In this document: one piece after another, positions 51,703 to 60,652 of the stretch
Numbering within the stretch: position 1 is the first letter of the stretch
Layout: each line of letters starts with the position of its first letter
Source of the DNA: Fibrobacterota bacterium
Lineage (GTDB): Bacteria > Fibrobacterota > Fibrobacteria > UBA11236
Assembly: GCA_947482115.1 (NCBI GenBank)
Contig: CANKII010000007.1
Coordinates: 50,083 to 114,082, forward strand
DNA: 64,000 nt
Direction: 5' to 3'
Notes under the pieces: model-generated
Told to the model about the DNA's origin: nothing
Seen by the model: the letters and a program-made list of their open reading frames with translations, nothing else
Databases searched by the model: none
Made by a program: the position numbers and the translations under genes

Positions 51703-53562
51703 CTAACTCTCCAACTCTTCCCACCGTTTATACGCCGTTTCCAATTCCTTCTCCAACTCTACCTGCTTCACTCGCGCTGCCGCGATCTCCGCCGGATTCT
51801 GGCGATAGAATTCCGCTGTTCCCATCATCTCAACCATCGCCGCCTGACCTGCTTCCAACTTCTCGATTTTTCCCGGCAACGCCTCGCGTTCCTGCGTCTC
51901 CTTGAAACTCAGTTTGCGTTTAACACTCCCGCGCCCTTCGACTTCGCTCAGGGGGCGGGTAGGTTCAGTTACGTTCTCTTTTATGGACCCCTTGATGCCG
52001 GTCGCTGAGCGTGCCTGCGGTGAGCCTGTCGAATCCGTCGAAGTGACGACCGATAGCTTCCTTGCCTCATCCTGCCGCTTCCAATCACTCCATCCACCCA
52101 CGAATTCTTCCACTGCACCATCGGATCCAATGGCCAACACCGATGTCGCGACGTTGTCGAGGAATTCGCGATCATGACTCACCACCAACACCGTGCCTTC
52201 GAAATCCACCAGCAACTCTTCCAACAGAACCAAGGTTTCTACATCGAGATCATTAGTCGGTTCATCCAACACCAGCACATTACCCGGACGTGTAAAAAGT
52301 TTTGCCAGCAGCAGACGATTGCGTTCACCACCGGAGAGCAACCCCGCCTTGACCAGCGCGCGTTGTGGGTCAAACAGAAATCCCTGCAGATAGGACATCA
52401 CATGCTGATTGCGCCCGTTGATGGAAACAAATTCCTGTCCGCCCGCGATGTTGTCGCGCACACTGGCTTCGGAATTGATTTGCTCCCGCATTTGATCGAA
52501 GTACAACACCTGCAGCGACGCGCCCAATTGCACCGTACCGTGCGAAGGCTTGAGTTGTCCCAACAACAATCGCAACAAAGTGGTTTTTCCCGCACCATTC
52601 GCGCCGAGTAGCGCGACCTTGTCGCCCCGCTGGATGATGGTCGTGCAGGAAGTAATGATGGGTTTGTTGCCGTAGGAGAATGCAAGATCCTTGGTTTCCA
52701 CCACCTTGCTGCCGGAACGTTGTTCGCTTTCACTGAAGCGCATTTGCGCAGTACCCTGTCGCTCGCGTCGTTGCGCGCGTTCCTGACGATTGGCCTCCAG
52801 CTTGCGCACGCGGCCTTCGTTGCGGGCGCGGCGTGCCTTCGGGCTGCGGCGAGCCCACGCTTCCTCTTTCTCCAACTTCTTGTCGAACACCGCCCATTCT
52901 TTTTCCTGCGCTTCCAGCAATGCTTCCTTGCGCACCAAAAACGTGTCCCAACCACAAGTCCAATCGAAAAGCTGGCCGCGATCGAGTTCGAGAATGCGCG
53001 TGGCCATGCGGCGGAGAAAAGCGCGATCATGGGTGATGAACAACAAGGCGACCTGCGAGGAGCGCAGTAAATCTTCCATCCAGTCGATGGAGGCGATGTC
53101 GAGATGGTTGGTCGGCTCGTCGAGCAGCAGTGCATCCGGGTCCGAGGCCAGTGCGCGCGCCAGCAAAACGCGGCGTTTTTGTCCGCCGGAAAGGGAAGTG
53201 AATAATGCATCGGGCTGTAATCCCGCCAAAGCGATCCAGCGCTCGGCTTCGTATTCGACCTTCCAATCGCCTTCGTGCAAATGATGTTCCGCGCCTTCGG
53301 CGACGATCTCCGACACCGTGCCTTTTAAATCAACGGGAATGTCCTGCGGCAAATAGGCGATGCGGGTGCCAGGATTGATGATGATTTCGCCAGCATCGGG
53401 ATTTTGTTCGCCCAACAACAGACGTAATAATGTCGTTTTACCCGCGCCGTTGCGACCCGTCAGGCAAACACGTTCGCCCGCCTCGATCATGAAGGACACA
53501 TTTTGCATCAAGGGCGGCCCACCGACGTGAAACCGTATATCCCGCATTCCGAATAATGGCAT
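51703..53562 (-). CDS. ABC-F ATPase (Uup-like)
   Basis: A 619-residue duplicated ATPase without membrane helices. Domain 1 has GRNGAGKTT, LSGGQKRR and LLLDEPTNHLD. Domain 2 has GANGAGKTT, LSGGERNR and LVLDEPTNDLD. The inter-domain linker is Arg-rich, and a C-terminal coiled coil (EKLEAGQAAMVEMM, VELEKELETAYKRWEEL) marks the Uup group. Family members act on ribosomes or DNA structures. Two palindrome-encoded inserts lie between domain 2 and the coiled coil, near residues 504-522 (TSTDSTGSPQARSATG) and 535-545 (RPLSEVEGRG). Confidence 0.92.
   Translation of the reverse strand: MPLFGMRDIRFHVGGPPLMQNVSFMIEAGERVCLTGRNGAGKTTLLRLLLGEQNPDAGEIIINPGTRIAYLPQDIPVDLKGTVSEIVAEGAEHHLHEGDWKVEYEAERWIALAGLQPDALFTSLSGGQKRRVLLARALASDPDALLLDEPTNHLDIASIDWMEDLLRSSQVALLFITHDRAFLRRMATRILELDRGQLFDWTCGWDTFLVRKEALLEAQEKEWAVFDKKLEKEEAWARRSPKARRARNEGRVRKLEANRQERAQRRERQGTAQMRFSESEQRSGSKVVETKDLAFSYGNKPIITSCTTIIQRGDKVALLGANGAGKTTLLRLLLGQLKPSHGTVQLGASLQVLYFDQMREQINSEASVRDNIAGGQEFVSINGRNQHVMSYLQGFLFDPQRALVKAGLLSGGERNRLLLAKLFTRPGNVLVLDEPTNDLDVETLVLLEELLVDFEGTVLVVSHDREFLDNVATSVLAIGSDGAVEEFVGGWSDWKRQDEARKLSVVTSTDSTGSPQARSATGIKGSIKENVTEPTRPLSEVEGRGSVKRKLSFKETQEREALPGKIEKLEAGQAAMVEMMGTAEFYRQNPAEIAAARVKQVELEKELETAYKRWEELES
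51927..51958. repeat. T-type palindrome inside the ABC-F gene, copy 1
   Basis: CCGCGCCCTTCGACTTCGCT and CAGGGGGCGGG face each other. It is read as RPLSEVEGRG in the C-terminal linker. Confidence 0.7.
51998..52052. repeat. T-type palindrome inside the ABC-F gene, copy 2
   Basis: It starts CCGGTCGCTGAGC and ends GTCGAAGTGACGACCG, with the inner unit GGTGAGCCTGTCGAATCC. It is nearly the same as the copy in the CysJ-like gene at 21722-21773 and is read in the same frame (STDSTGSP). Confidence 0.8.
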
Positions 53563-53580
53563 AGGGAGGGTAAAGGTAGC

Positions 53581-53635
53581 CTCGATACACCCCGCCGGTC
53601 ACTGAGCGGAGTCGAAGTGCGGCGGCTGTATCGAG
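53581..53635. repeat. T-type palindrome between ABC-F and peptidase genes
   Basis: Outer arms CTCGATAC (53581-53588) and GTATCGAG (53628-53635) are perfect. Inside, CCGCCGGTCACTGAGCGG is followed by AGTCGAAGTGCGGCGG. This is the longest intergenic member of the family. Confidence 0.8.
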
Positions 53636-53666
53636 ACGAGTCATACTTTACTAGAATAAAGCCTGT

Positions 53667-54749
53667 ATGCCTCCCAAGCGCCCAGCTCCTCCGGATTGGC
53701 AAAATGCCAGCGACGAAGATTTATTGAAATTCCGCATCCGGGATATGGGCCTCCAGATTCCCGGTACCGTGTTGGAATCGCGTGTTGCCCGATTGTATTC
53801 GGAACTGGAGCAAAAAGGAATTTCGTTCAAGCCCGCCTGCTATCTCGCTGACGAATGGTTGTGCCCCGATCGCGAACCGATCATCGGTATTCCGTTTTAT
53901 CTTGCGCAATCACGTCTCGTGAGCATCGAACGAAAAATGATGTTGGAGGCGGAGGGTTCCACTGAGGATTGGTGTATGAAGCTGCTCCGCCACGAATGCG
54001 GACATGCTCTGAACTATGCCTATTGCTTTTTCTCGCGAAAGGAATGGCGCAAACTTTTTGGTCCTTTTGAAACACCCTATTTTAATGTGACCTATCATGC
54101 GAAACCTTATTCCAAGCGTTATGTTATTCATCTTGAAGACAACTATGCACAGGCCCATCCCGACGAGGATTTTGCGGAGACCTTTGCCGTGTGGCTGGAT
54201 CCCGCCCAGGATTGGCGCTTGCGCTATCGCGGCTGGCCGGCGATGAAAAAATTGGAATATGTCGACAGCATAATGCGTGAGATCACGGAGAAGGCTCCCG
54301 AAGTGACTACGACTTCCATGCCGTGGTCCGCACAGCGCATGACTTCCACTTTGGGCGCCTTTTACGATCGCAAACGAAAATACCTCGGAGCGGAATTTCC
54401 CGGCTACTATGATCCTGGATTACGGCGTATCTTCCGCGATCCGCCTGTGGTGGAATCCCCGGACAAATCTTTGGAGAAGCCTGCTGAAAAGCCTTCCGAG
54501 AAACCTTCTGAAAAAGCGGAGCGGTTTCTGCGCAAGTACCGGAAAACATTGCTCCAAAGCGTCGGCCTCTGGGTTCCGCAACGGAAGTTCGACGTGGATC
54601 GTTTGCTGGAAAAACTCATCGCCCGCAGTCTTCACCTCGACCTGCGCCTTCGCAAATCCCCCGAGCAAACCTTGCTTGACGTGGGATCTTTCATCACTGC
54701 CATTCTCGCCTCGCTGCAACGTTTCAACGGTGTTCACAAGGGGAAATAG
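53667..54749 (+). CDS. Putative zinc metallopeptidase (Peptidase_Mx-like)
   Basis: A 360-residue protein. HECGH at residues 109-113 is an HEXXH zinc site, within WCMKLLRHECGHALNYAY. An acidic FAETFAVWLDP downstream probably gives a third ligand. The region fits the putative zinc-binding metallopeptidase family found beside ATP-grasp ligase genes. A Lys/Glu/Pro/Ser repeat (EKPAEKPSEKPSEK) near residue 275 separates a C-terminal helical part. There is no signal peptide, so it should be cytoplasmic. The ATP-grasp gene follows two bases after the stop. The substrate is unknown. Confidence 0.78.
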   Translation: MPPKRPAPPDWQNASDEDLLKFRIRDMGLQIPGTVLESRVARLYSELEQKGISFKPACYLADEWLCPDREPIIGIPFYLAQSRLVSIERKMMLEAEGSTEDWCMKLLRHECGHALNYAYCFFSRKEWRKLFGPFETPYFNVTYHAKPYSKRYVIHLEDNYAQAHPDEDFAETFAVWLDPAQDWRLRYRGWPAMKKLEYVDSIMREITEKAPEVTTTSMPWSAQRMTSTLGAFYDRKRKYLGAEFPGYYDPGLRRIFRDPPVVESPDKSLEKPAEKPSEKPSEKAERFLRKYRKTLLQSVGLWVPQRKFDVDRLLEKLIARSLHLDLRLRKSPEQTLLDVGSFITAILASLQRFNGVHKGK

Positions 54750-54751
54750 CC

Positions 54752-55783
54752 ATGAAGAAAACGCCTGTGAAGAAACTCCGCATCACCGCCATTGTGGAAC
54801 AGGCCAACATGCTCAAGGAAGATCCGCATTTCGAAGGGAAGACTGAAGAGCCTTCCATGGAACACGATGTATTGAAGGCGTTGCGCCGATTGGGACATGA
54901 AGTCACTGTACTGCCTGTTTTTGATTCCATCGAACCCATTGTGGAAGGCGTCGAAAAAAATCCTCCCGATCTGGTTTTTAATCTCGCCGAACAATTTGCC
55001 AATGATCGCCGGCATGACAAGAACCTCGCCGGCTTGTTGGAGATGATGGATATTCCGTTCACGGGTACCGGATCGGTCGGACTCATGCTGTGCCGCGACA
55101 AAGCGTTGTGCAAACAATTACTGGCTACTTGGAATGTGCGCGTCCCTGATTTCCGGGTCTTTCCGGTGGGTCGGCCGTTGAAGATTCCGCGACGTTTGAA
55201 ATTTCCCTTGGTGGTCAAACCTGCTTATGGAGACGGTTCGGAAGGCATTTCCAACGCCTCACTGGTCAAGAGTGAAGAGGAATTGAAGGAACGTGTCGCC
55301 ATTATTCACGAGCGTTTTACCCAGGATGCCATTGCGGAAGAATATGTGGAAGGGCGAGAGATTTATGTCGGCGTCCTTGGAAATGATCGCCTCACTGTTT
55401 TGCCTCCCTATGAAGTTCGATTTGGAAAGAGCGAGGAAGAAGGTCCCGTGTTGGCGACCTACCGCGTCAAGTGGAACAAGCAATACCGCGAGAAGTGGAA
55501 AATTGAATTCGGATTCGCGGAAGTGGAACGCAAGGTTTGGGCCCGGATTGCGGACACCTGCCGCCGTGCCTATCGCATCCTGCAGCTGTGCGATTACGCG
55601 CGTATTGATTTGCGGGTCACGGCGGAAGGAAAGATTTACATCCTTGAAGCCAATCCCAATCCGGACATTACGCAGGGCGAGGAGATGGCCGAGTCTGCCC
55701 GCAAAGCCGGGATTAACTACAAACAGTTCATCCAAAGAATTGTGTCCCACGCGCTGGCGCGACAATCTTTGCCGTCAACCTAG
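54752..55783 (+). CDS. ATP-grasp ligase, D-alanine-D-alanine ligase-like
   Basis: A 343-residue ATP-grasp protein. PDLVFNLAEQFANDRRHDKN, PFTGTGSVGLMLCRDKALCK, FPLVVKPAYGDGSEGISNAS, EEYVEGREIYVGVLGND and ILEANPNPDITQGEEMA give the ATP- and metal-binding sites of the Ddl group. The spacing and N-terminal 'EQANMLKEDP' region differ from housekeeping Ddl, and no mur genes are nearby. It forms a pair with the metallopeptidase gene. A copy of its last 25 or so residues occurs at 60743-60820. It probably joins amino acids or peptides, with the substrate unknown. Confidence 0.82.
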   Translation: MKKTPVKKLRITAIVEQANMLKEDPHFEGKTEEPSMEHDVLKALRRLGHEVTVLPVFDSIEPIVEGVEKNPPDLVFNLAEQFANDRRHDKNLAGLLEMMDIPFTGTGSVGLMLCRDKALCKQLLATWNVRVPDFRVFPVGRPLKIPRRLKFPLVVKPAYGDGSEGISNASLVKSEEELKERVAIIHERFTQDAIAEEYVEGREIYVGVLGNDRLTVLPPYEVRFGKSEEEGPVLATYRVKWNKQYREKWKIEFGFAEVERKVWARIADTCRRAYRILQLCDYARIDLRVTAEGKIYILEANPNPDITQGEEMAESARKAGINYKQFIQRIVSHALARQSLPST

Positions 55784-55807
55784 GCGATTTACTTGTGCTC
55801 CATGCTC

Positions 55808-58240
55808 TTAGGGTGCCTTGGAAGGAAGCCTATGGACGGCCGATGTGAACTTCCGGTTTTGCGCATAGAGCAGCATCTCGTTTTCGATGTTGACGACATG
55901 TTCCGTGTCTTCGACCTCAAGGGATCGGGAAACGGCGATCTGATCGGTACGAATCGCTTCCCTAAACTGGCCCTGCTCGGAAAAAATCCGGGCCAGGTTC
56001 TGCAACAGATAGGATTTTCGATAATAGGTTATGTCACAGGATTTTTTTGCGTAGTGGTATGCGGAATCGAGGTTACGCAAGGAGGTGTCTTGTGGGAACA
56101 GATAAAGCTTGGCGATCTTTAGCATGGCCCAGTAGTTGTTCGGATTTTTGACGAGGCATTTTTTATAAGCGGGAATGGCAAGCTTTTCTTTGCCGAGCTG
56201 TTCGTAGAAGTGGCCCAGGAAAAAATAAATTTGATGGTAATTCGAATCAATGCGGATGGATTCCTTCACGAGTCGGACGGATTCGTTGTAATCGCGCGTC
56301 ATCCCCGCCAGTGTCATCGAAAGATCGGTGCGCATCAACACGTCGGTTTTCTCTTCCTTCAGGGCATTTTGTAAAAGGCGGATCGCCTCTGGAAAATTTC
56401 CACGTTGAATCATCTCCTGGGCCTTCAGCTTGTCGCGAAAAAGGCTGACGGCGGGAACGTCGATATTGTTGAGTTCGTCGTACCCGATATTGGCGAATTC
56501 GGGAATGTTCGCCGCCCGGTTGTCGGCGGTGGAATTCGGCAGGAGAATAAACGGACTGTCGCCGCCTTGGCCGTTGAGATGCGTCAGGAAAAGTTGGGTA
56601 TAGCCCGAGAAGTGTTTCGAAGAGAAAACCATCCAATGCCCGTTGGGTGAAATGCTATGCCAACTGTTCATCACATCGCCGTTACAGCGCATGAGCCGGG
56701 GTGTCCCTCCGTTTAGCGGAGCGATCCAAAGCTTGCTGCCCGGGCGCATCAGCAAACCGTTCTTGGCCTGCACCCAAATGACGTATTTCCCATCCGGAGT
56801 CACCTTGGCGAAGCTGTTGCTCATGCCGTTGGATGAGGCGTTTTGAAAGGCAACCGGAATTCCCCCTCGTCCACTGTTGAAGGGAATGCGGTAAAGGTCG
56901 TATTTGATTTGGGTTTCCTCGGGGTCATTGGCCCGTTGCGGCATTTTCTGGTCTCTCGTAAAAGGGGGCTTGGACTTAGCCCGCGAAAACACAATGGAAT
57001 TTCCATCCGGGGTCCAGGTGGGGGAACAGTGCACAAAGGCCGTGTCATCTGCCCCGGGCAAGGGAACGATTTCCTTGGTCGCCCTATTGTAAATCGCGAG
57101 AATCCCGCGTGTCGGGTAAAAAACCTGGCTGAAGGTGGGATCCCTGTAACCGGTCGAGTACAACTCTTCGTTCACGGTGGAGACGACGAAGCGCCCGTTC
57201 GGAGAAATGCTGGACATGAATCCCAGCGATATTTTCCCCGGAGTCCGCCCCTTGAAGTCGTAGTTCCAACTCATGACGTCTCGACGCGCAAACACCATTT
57301 GCCGGGAAACTTTTTGAATGCCGTAAGCGCCTTTATCTCCGACGGGACCATCGATATCCATGCCCAACCATTTCCCGTCCCGGGAAAACGTGTGGCAATT
57401 CGAACAGGTGGGCATGTCGCGCAGCACAACCTTGCTTTCCCAGCGGGAAACATCCCGCAACCTCCAATTGATGTAACGCATGTTGATCCCTTCCAAGGGG
57501 AAGCGAAGATCCTCCTTTTCGGTGACCACGGGAATGAAAGGAACGTCGCGATAAAAAATCGGGGCGCCCACGGAGTCGTTGGAGACCAGAAATCTAAAGG
57601 TCCCGGAAAGAATGGGGCCGCCGGATCCGGATTCGAATCCGGACACGGTTACGCGCACGAACCTTTCGCGCGCCAGTTCCTGTAGGCGAGCCCAAGCGGT
57701 AGTGGGAACGGTCCAAGTCTCCAAAGTCGGGTTTCGCTTTTGGTGTGTGGAGGTGGGAATTTCCCAATCGCTGGGAGCCAATTCCTGATCCGGACGCGCA
57801 TAGGATCCTTCTGCCGCCGTCAAAGGAATTTCAGGATCGATTTTAAACGGAGGGGGTCCTTCCGTAGGCTTAATCGCGAAGAGCTTCGTGGAATCATCCA
57901 ATGCAAATTCAATCAGCCAGCGCGTTGCCTTCAGCCCCTCGTTGCGCCACATGAAGGTGGGCGGGACGAATTCCGGGGGGAATACGCAACTATCGCGGGG
58001 ATAATCGACATGAAGCCGCCCTGGGCTTGACGGGACTTGGTTTTGCCGGATCATTTTCCGAATAATCGCTTGATCGCTATCCGTCGCCGTGCTGGCTAAC
58101 CCCATGTGTTCGGTGAGAGTGGCCTCTCGTAATTCCGGCAAGGGAGCATCGGTGCGACGAGATTGTATCTGGCAACCCAGAAGCAAAGTTAACGCGAACA
58201 AGGCTGCCGTATTGGGAAAAAGTCGGGGGAAGAGTCTCAT
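55808..58240 (-). CDS. PD40/TolB-like and TPR lipoprotein with a haem-binding motif
   Basis: A lipoprotein of about 810 residues. From the ATG at 58240 the signal is RLFPNTAALFALTLLLGC (lipobox LLGC). The centre has CSNCHTFSRDGKWLGMDIDG, where CSNCH is a CXXCH cytochrome-c motif, followed by TolB-type PD40 blades (FMSSISPNGRFVVST, CSPTWTPDGNSIVFSRAK, KVTPDGKYVIWVQ, ISPNGHWMVFSS). The last 200 residues form TPR units (RLVKESIRIDSNYHQIYFFLGHF). It should sit in the periplasm, anchored to a membrane. Its function is unknown. A longer start (58261) would add seven residues before the signal. Confidence 0.8.
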   Translation of the reverse strand: MRLFPRLFPNTAALFALTLLLGCQIQSRRTDAPLPELREATLTEHMGLASTATDSDQAIIRKMIRQNQVPSSPGRLHVDYPRDSCVFPPEFVPPTFMWRNEGLKATRWLIEFALDDSTKLFAIKPTEGPPPFKIDPEIPLTAAEGSYARPDQELAPSDWEIPTSTHQKRNPTLETWTVPTTAWARLQELARERFVRVTVSGFESGSGGPILSGTFRFLVSNDSVGAPIFYRDVPFIPVVTEKEDLRFPLEGINMRYINWRLRDVSRWESKVVLRDMPTCSNCHTFSRDGKWLGMDIDGPVGDKGAYGIQKVSRQMVFARRDVMSWNYDFKGRTPGKISLGFMSSISPNGRFVVSTVNEELYSTGYRDPTFSQVFYPTRGILAIYNRATKEIVPLPGADDTAFVHCSPTWTPDGNSIVFSRAKSKPPFTRDQKMPQRANDPEETQIKYDLYRIPFNSGRGGIPVAFQNASSNGMSNSFAKVTPDGKYVIWVQAKNGLLMRPGSKLWIAPLNGGTPRLMRCNGDVMNSWHSISPNGHWMVFSSKHFSGYTQLFLTHLNGQGGDSPFILLPNSTADNRAANIPEFANIGYDELNNIDVPAVSLFRDKLKAQEMIQRGNFPEAIRLLQNALKEEKTDVLMRTDLSMTLAGMTRDYNESVRLVKESIRIDSNYHQIYFFLGHFYEQLGKEKLAIPAYKKCLVKNPNNYWAMLKIAKLYLFPQDTSLRNLDSAYHYAKKSCDITYYRKSYLLQNLARIFSEQGQFREAIRTDQIAVSRSLEVEDTEHVVNIENEMLLYAQNRKFTSAVHRLPSKAP

Positions 58241-58257
58241 GGAAATCGTCTCCCTTT

Positions 58258-59544
58258 TCACAGGAACGGTTTGAATTGGGATTGCTGGCTTATGCAGGCG
58301 AGGCCTTCAATTTCAACCAACCAACCGGGTCGACATACGCCGGCCTCAAGGAAAAGTCGGGGAAGGTCCACGGGTAAATGTTGCAGAAGTTTGGATCGCA
58401 CGATCTTTAGGGAGGATGGATCGCGCAGGTAGACGAGGACATAGGCTAGATCGGAAAAGGAAGACCCTTGCGCCGACAATAAGGCTTGCAGGTTTTCCAG
58501 GGTTCGCTCGGTTTGTTTTTCCACGTTTCCGGGATGCAGGATTTCACCATTTTGATCGATACTGGCGGTTCCGGAAAGATGAAGATGAGCACGATCCCCG
58601 AAATCGACGCGCAGTCCCCGTTCGAAGGTGGCACCGTATTGACTCGCGGGCGACAAACATTCTGGGGCTTCCATTTTTGAGATCTGTGACGGGGCCAGTC
58701 CCTCCATGCACAAGAGGTCCATGCCCACCAGGGAAGTGGGATTTGAAAAGCGACCTTCGATGCCCGTACTGGCCAGGGTTCGAGTTTGATCGGTCAGGCC
58801 ATGAGACTCGAAAAAGGCGCGGCGCGATTGAACCATCGGTAAATAGTTGTCGTCGATATCACGGACGAAAATCCAGCTTCGCAATGCATTCGGAAGCCAT
58901 CGCATCCCTTGTTCCATCATGGTCAGAGTTGCGTGTTCCAGGATGGAGTCCATCTGGCTTTTTGCGTCCGTTAGTCCGGGTTTAACACAATTCGCCAACC
59001 ACAACATGCGGTAATGTTTTCCAGCCAACAACACCTGGGATGGACCCGGTGTTACAGTCGTTGCGGATTTCCGCAATAGCTTTTGTAAGACTGGAGTCGC
59101 GAAATACGCGAACAGGGCTATGGAGCATCGGTTCAAAGGACGCTGTTCAATGACGGAAATGGCTCCAGAGCATAAGTGGAGGTACAGTTTGGACGTGGTC
59201 AACTGGCGCTCCTGATTCGCGATGTCGTTCACATACAAGCGTGAAAAAACGATTTCCCGACCCGACAATTTTCGGGATCCTAAAAAACCTTCAAAGCGCG
59301 AATACAGGGCTTCCAAGGCTTGGCCAAAATCATGCGACTCGGAGGAGTTGAGAATCAGAAAAAATTCGGCGGTTCCGTCTTGGGGGATAAATGCCGCACA
59401 TCCCGATTCGTCCTCTAAAATCGTTTTTTGAAGGGCGGTAGGGCGTTGGTTTTCTGCTTCCAAGGGAACGTCACCCACCGCCTCACGCGGGGAAATCACA
59501 TTGTCCTTCCAAATCATAATTGACGCCCTGTTCATAAACCACAC
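58258..59544 (-). CDS. RidA/chorismatase (FkbO/Hyg5)-like two-domain protein
   Basis: A 428-residue protein. The C-terminal part (LSGTASIDQNGEILHPGNVE, QTERTLENLQALLS, VLVYLRDPSS, VEIEGLACI) is a RidA-like (YjgF) domain. The N-terminal half (SRLYVNDIANQE, SWIFVRDIDDNYLPMVQSRR) resembles the pseudo-duplicated half of FkbO/Hyg5-type chorismatase-like proteins. RidA proteins hydrolyse reactive enamines. The enzymatic role here is unclear. Its stop lies 18 bases from the PD40 lipoprotein start on the same strand. The first ATG may be too far upstream, and another at 59517 is possible. Confidence 0.72.
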   Translation of the reverse strand: MWFMNRASIMIWKDNVISPREAVGDVPLEAENQRPTALQKTILEDESGCAAFIPQDGTAEFFLILNSSESHDFGQALEALYSRFEGFLGSRKLSGREIVFSRLYVNDIANQERQLTTSKLYLHLCSGAISVIEQRPLNRCSIALFAYFATPVLQKLLRKSATTVTPGPSQVLLAGKHYRMLWLANCVKPGLTDAKSQMDSILEHATLTMMEQGMRWLPNALRSWIFVRDIDDNYLPMVQSRRAFFESHGLTDQTRTLASTGIEGRFSNPTSLVGMDLLCMEGLAPSQISKMEAPECLSPASQYGATFERGLRVDFGDRAHLHLSGTASIDQNGEILHPGNVEKQTERTLENLQALLSAQGSSFSDLAYVLVYLRDPSSLKIVRSKLLQHLPVDLPRLFLEAGVCRPGWLVEIEGLACISQQSQFKPFL

Positions 59545-59946
59545 AGCAACATATTCCGGGGAACTTCAATTTGCCCTGCATTCATTACGTCAAAATGTCA
59601 GGGTTGCCGCTACAAGGTGATTTGGCTTTAAATCCGGAATCCTTGCCGCGATCCACGTCTCAGGAATTCCCGTTTCATCGCGTTGAGAATGTCGGATTTA
59701 TCGTGGCACAATGGCGGGGAAAGCAACCGGCGGGTCGCTATGGCTGGTTTCTTTGGTGAAGAAAGAGGAGACGATTCGTACGGTTCTGGCAGCAATGCAT
59801 CTGCCGACGGATCCACCCGCCACCGGCTATGCGCGTCAAACCCTGATTGCTGCAGGCGTGGCAAAGCAGCCCGTCGAAATGGCGGTGGTCAAGGACGGCC
59901 GAGAGTCCGCGGACGGCGACAGGGTGAAGCCTCACCCGGATGGAGC
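59545..59946 (+). pseudogene. Probable IS91-like transposase C-terminal remnant, copy A
   Basis: This 400-base stretch between two minus-strand genes has no intact gene. From about 59711 to 59950 the plus strand reads TGGSLWLVSLVKKEETIRTV then LAAMHLPTDPPATGYAR, which looks like the end of IS91-type transposases (a GG..VI..I...LL..LGLPT.PP pattern). It has no start or catalytic part. Bases 59725-59820 are repeated at 60653-60748. The assignment rests on the pattern only. Confidence 0.4.
59725..59820. repeat. 96-base direct repeat, copy A
   Basis: It begins AACCGGCGGGTCGCTA and ends GACGGATCCACCCGC. It matches 60653-60748 without gaps at all but about nine positions. The two copies flank the membrane protein gene. 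Confidence 0.9.
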
Positions 59947-60639
59947 TTAAAACTTAATCCAGGCCAGCAGGCCGGGATTTAATGCGCCGCCGGAGGATGG
60001 GAAAATTTCCGGAGAAAAACCGAAGCGTTGCGCAGCAATTCGTTTGTTTGCGCGCTTCACGGCGTAACGGGTTTCGACGAAGCTGTAAATCGTCGCTACG
60101 CCAACAATAAGACTTGCCGTTAAAGCATCCCCCAGGGCTGAGTTATCGTATCCCACCACTCCAGGTTGTGTCACGGCGCCATCGCTATTTCCGTTGTTCA
60201 TGGTGGTAGAAAGCCATAGAAGGGCCGCGCCTCGCAATCCCATCCCGAATAAACCATAACCCCACGCTCCGGCATATAATTCCCCCAGTGATGGGCCGAA
60301 TGCAAAACCAAGGCCCATCAACCGGTTTCCCAAAGAACTTTTGAAATGGTGCGCGTTCGAAGAAATCGTGAGTCCGGAAATCAAGGGGATAAGAGTCCCT
60401 CCCGCCGCCCATGCGTAGGCTTTCCCTTCTGAAACAGGTTCCGGTGGCTCATCGGGAAAGGTTTTGGGGATATCCTCCCGGGCCATCATCAAGGAGTCCC
60501 GCGGAATGGTTTGGGAATTGACGGTAAATGCCATGACGAAGAAGCTGCCGATGACGGCGATTTTTTGGAACGGAGAGATTGAAATGAGACGTCCTTCCCG
60601 GGCCGGTGTTTGGCCCGTAAAAGCCTTAGACGTTCTCAA
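59947..60639 (-). CDS. Hypothetical membrane protein
   Basis: A protein of about 230 residues that I do not recognise. It has a signal-like start (KIAVIGSFFVMAFTVNSQ), a short Pro/Glu-rich part and several hydrophobic stretches (AWAAGGTLIPLISGLTI, AGAWGYGLFGMGLRGAALLWL, ALTASLIVGVATIYSF), then a basic tail. The start is uncertain. The frame is open to an ATG at 60759, but that part lies in the 96-base repeat. The TTG at 60639 keeps the signal, while the ATG at 60534 would cut it. It is flanked by the two copies of the repeat. Confidence 0.55.
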   Translation of the reverse strand: MRTSKAFTGQTPAREGRLISISPFQKIAVIGSFFVMAFTVNSQTIPRDSLMMAREDIPKTFPDEPPEPVSEGKAYAWAAGGTLIPLISGLTISSNAHHFKSSLGNRLMGLGFAFGPSLGELYAGAWGYGLFGMGLRGAALLWLSTTMNNGNSDGAVTQPGVVGYDNSALGDALTASLIVGVATIYSFVETRYAVKRANKRIAAQRFGFSPEIFPSSGGALNPGLLAWIKF

Positions 60640-60652
60640 TGCGGAAAGACGT

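Noticed and set aside
59571..59759. Small plus-strand open frame of 62 codons
   Set aside because: It has no homology that I recognise and runs into the repeat region. It is more likely non-coding or part of transposon debris.
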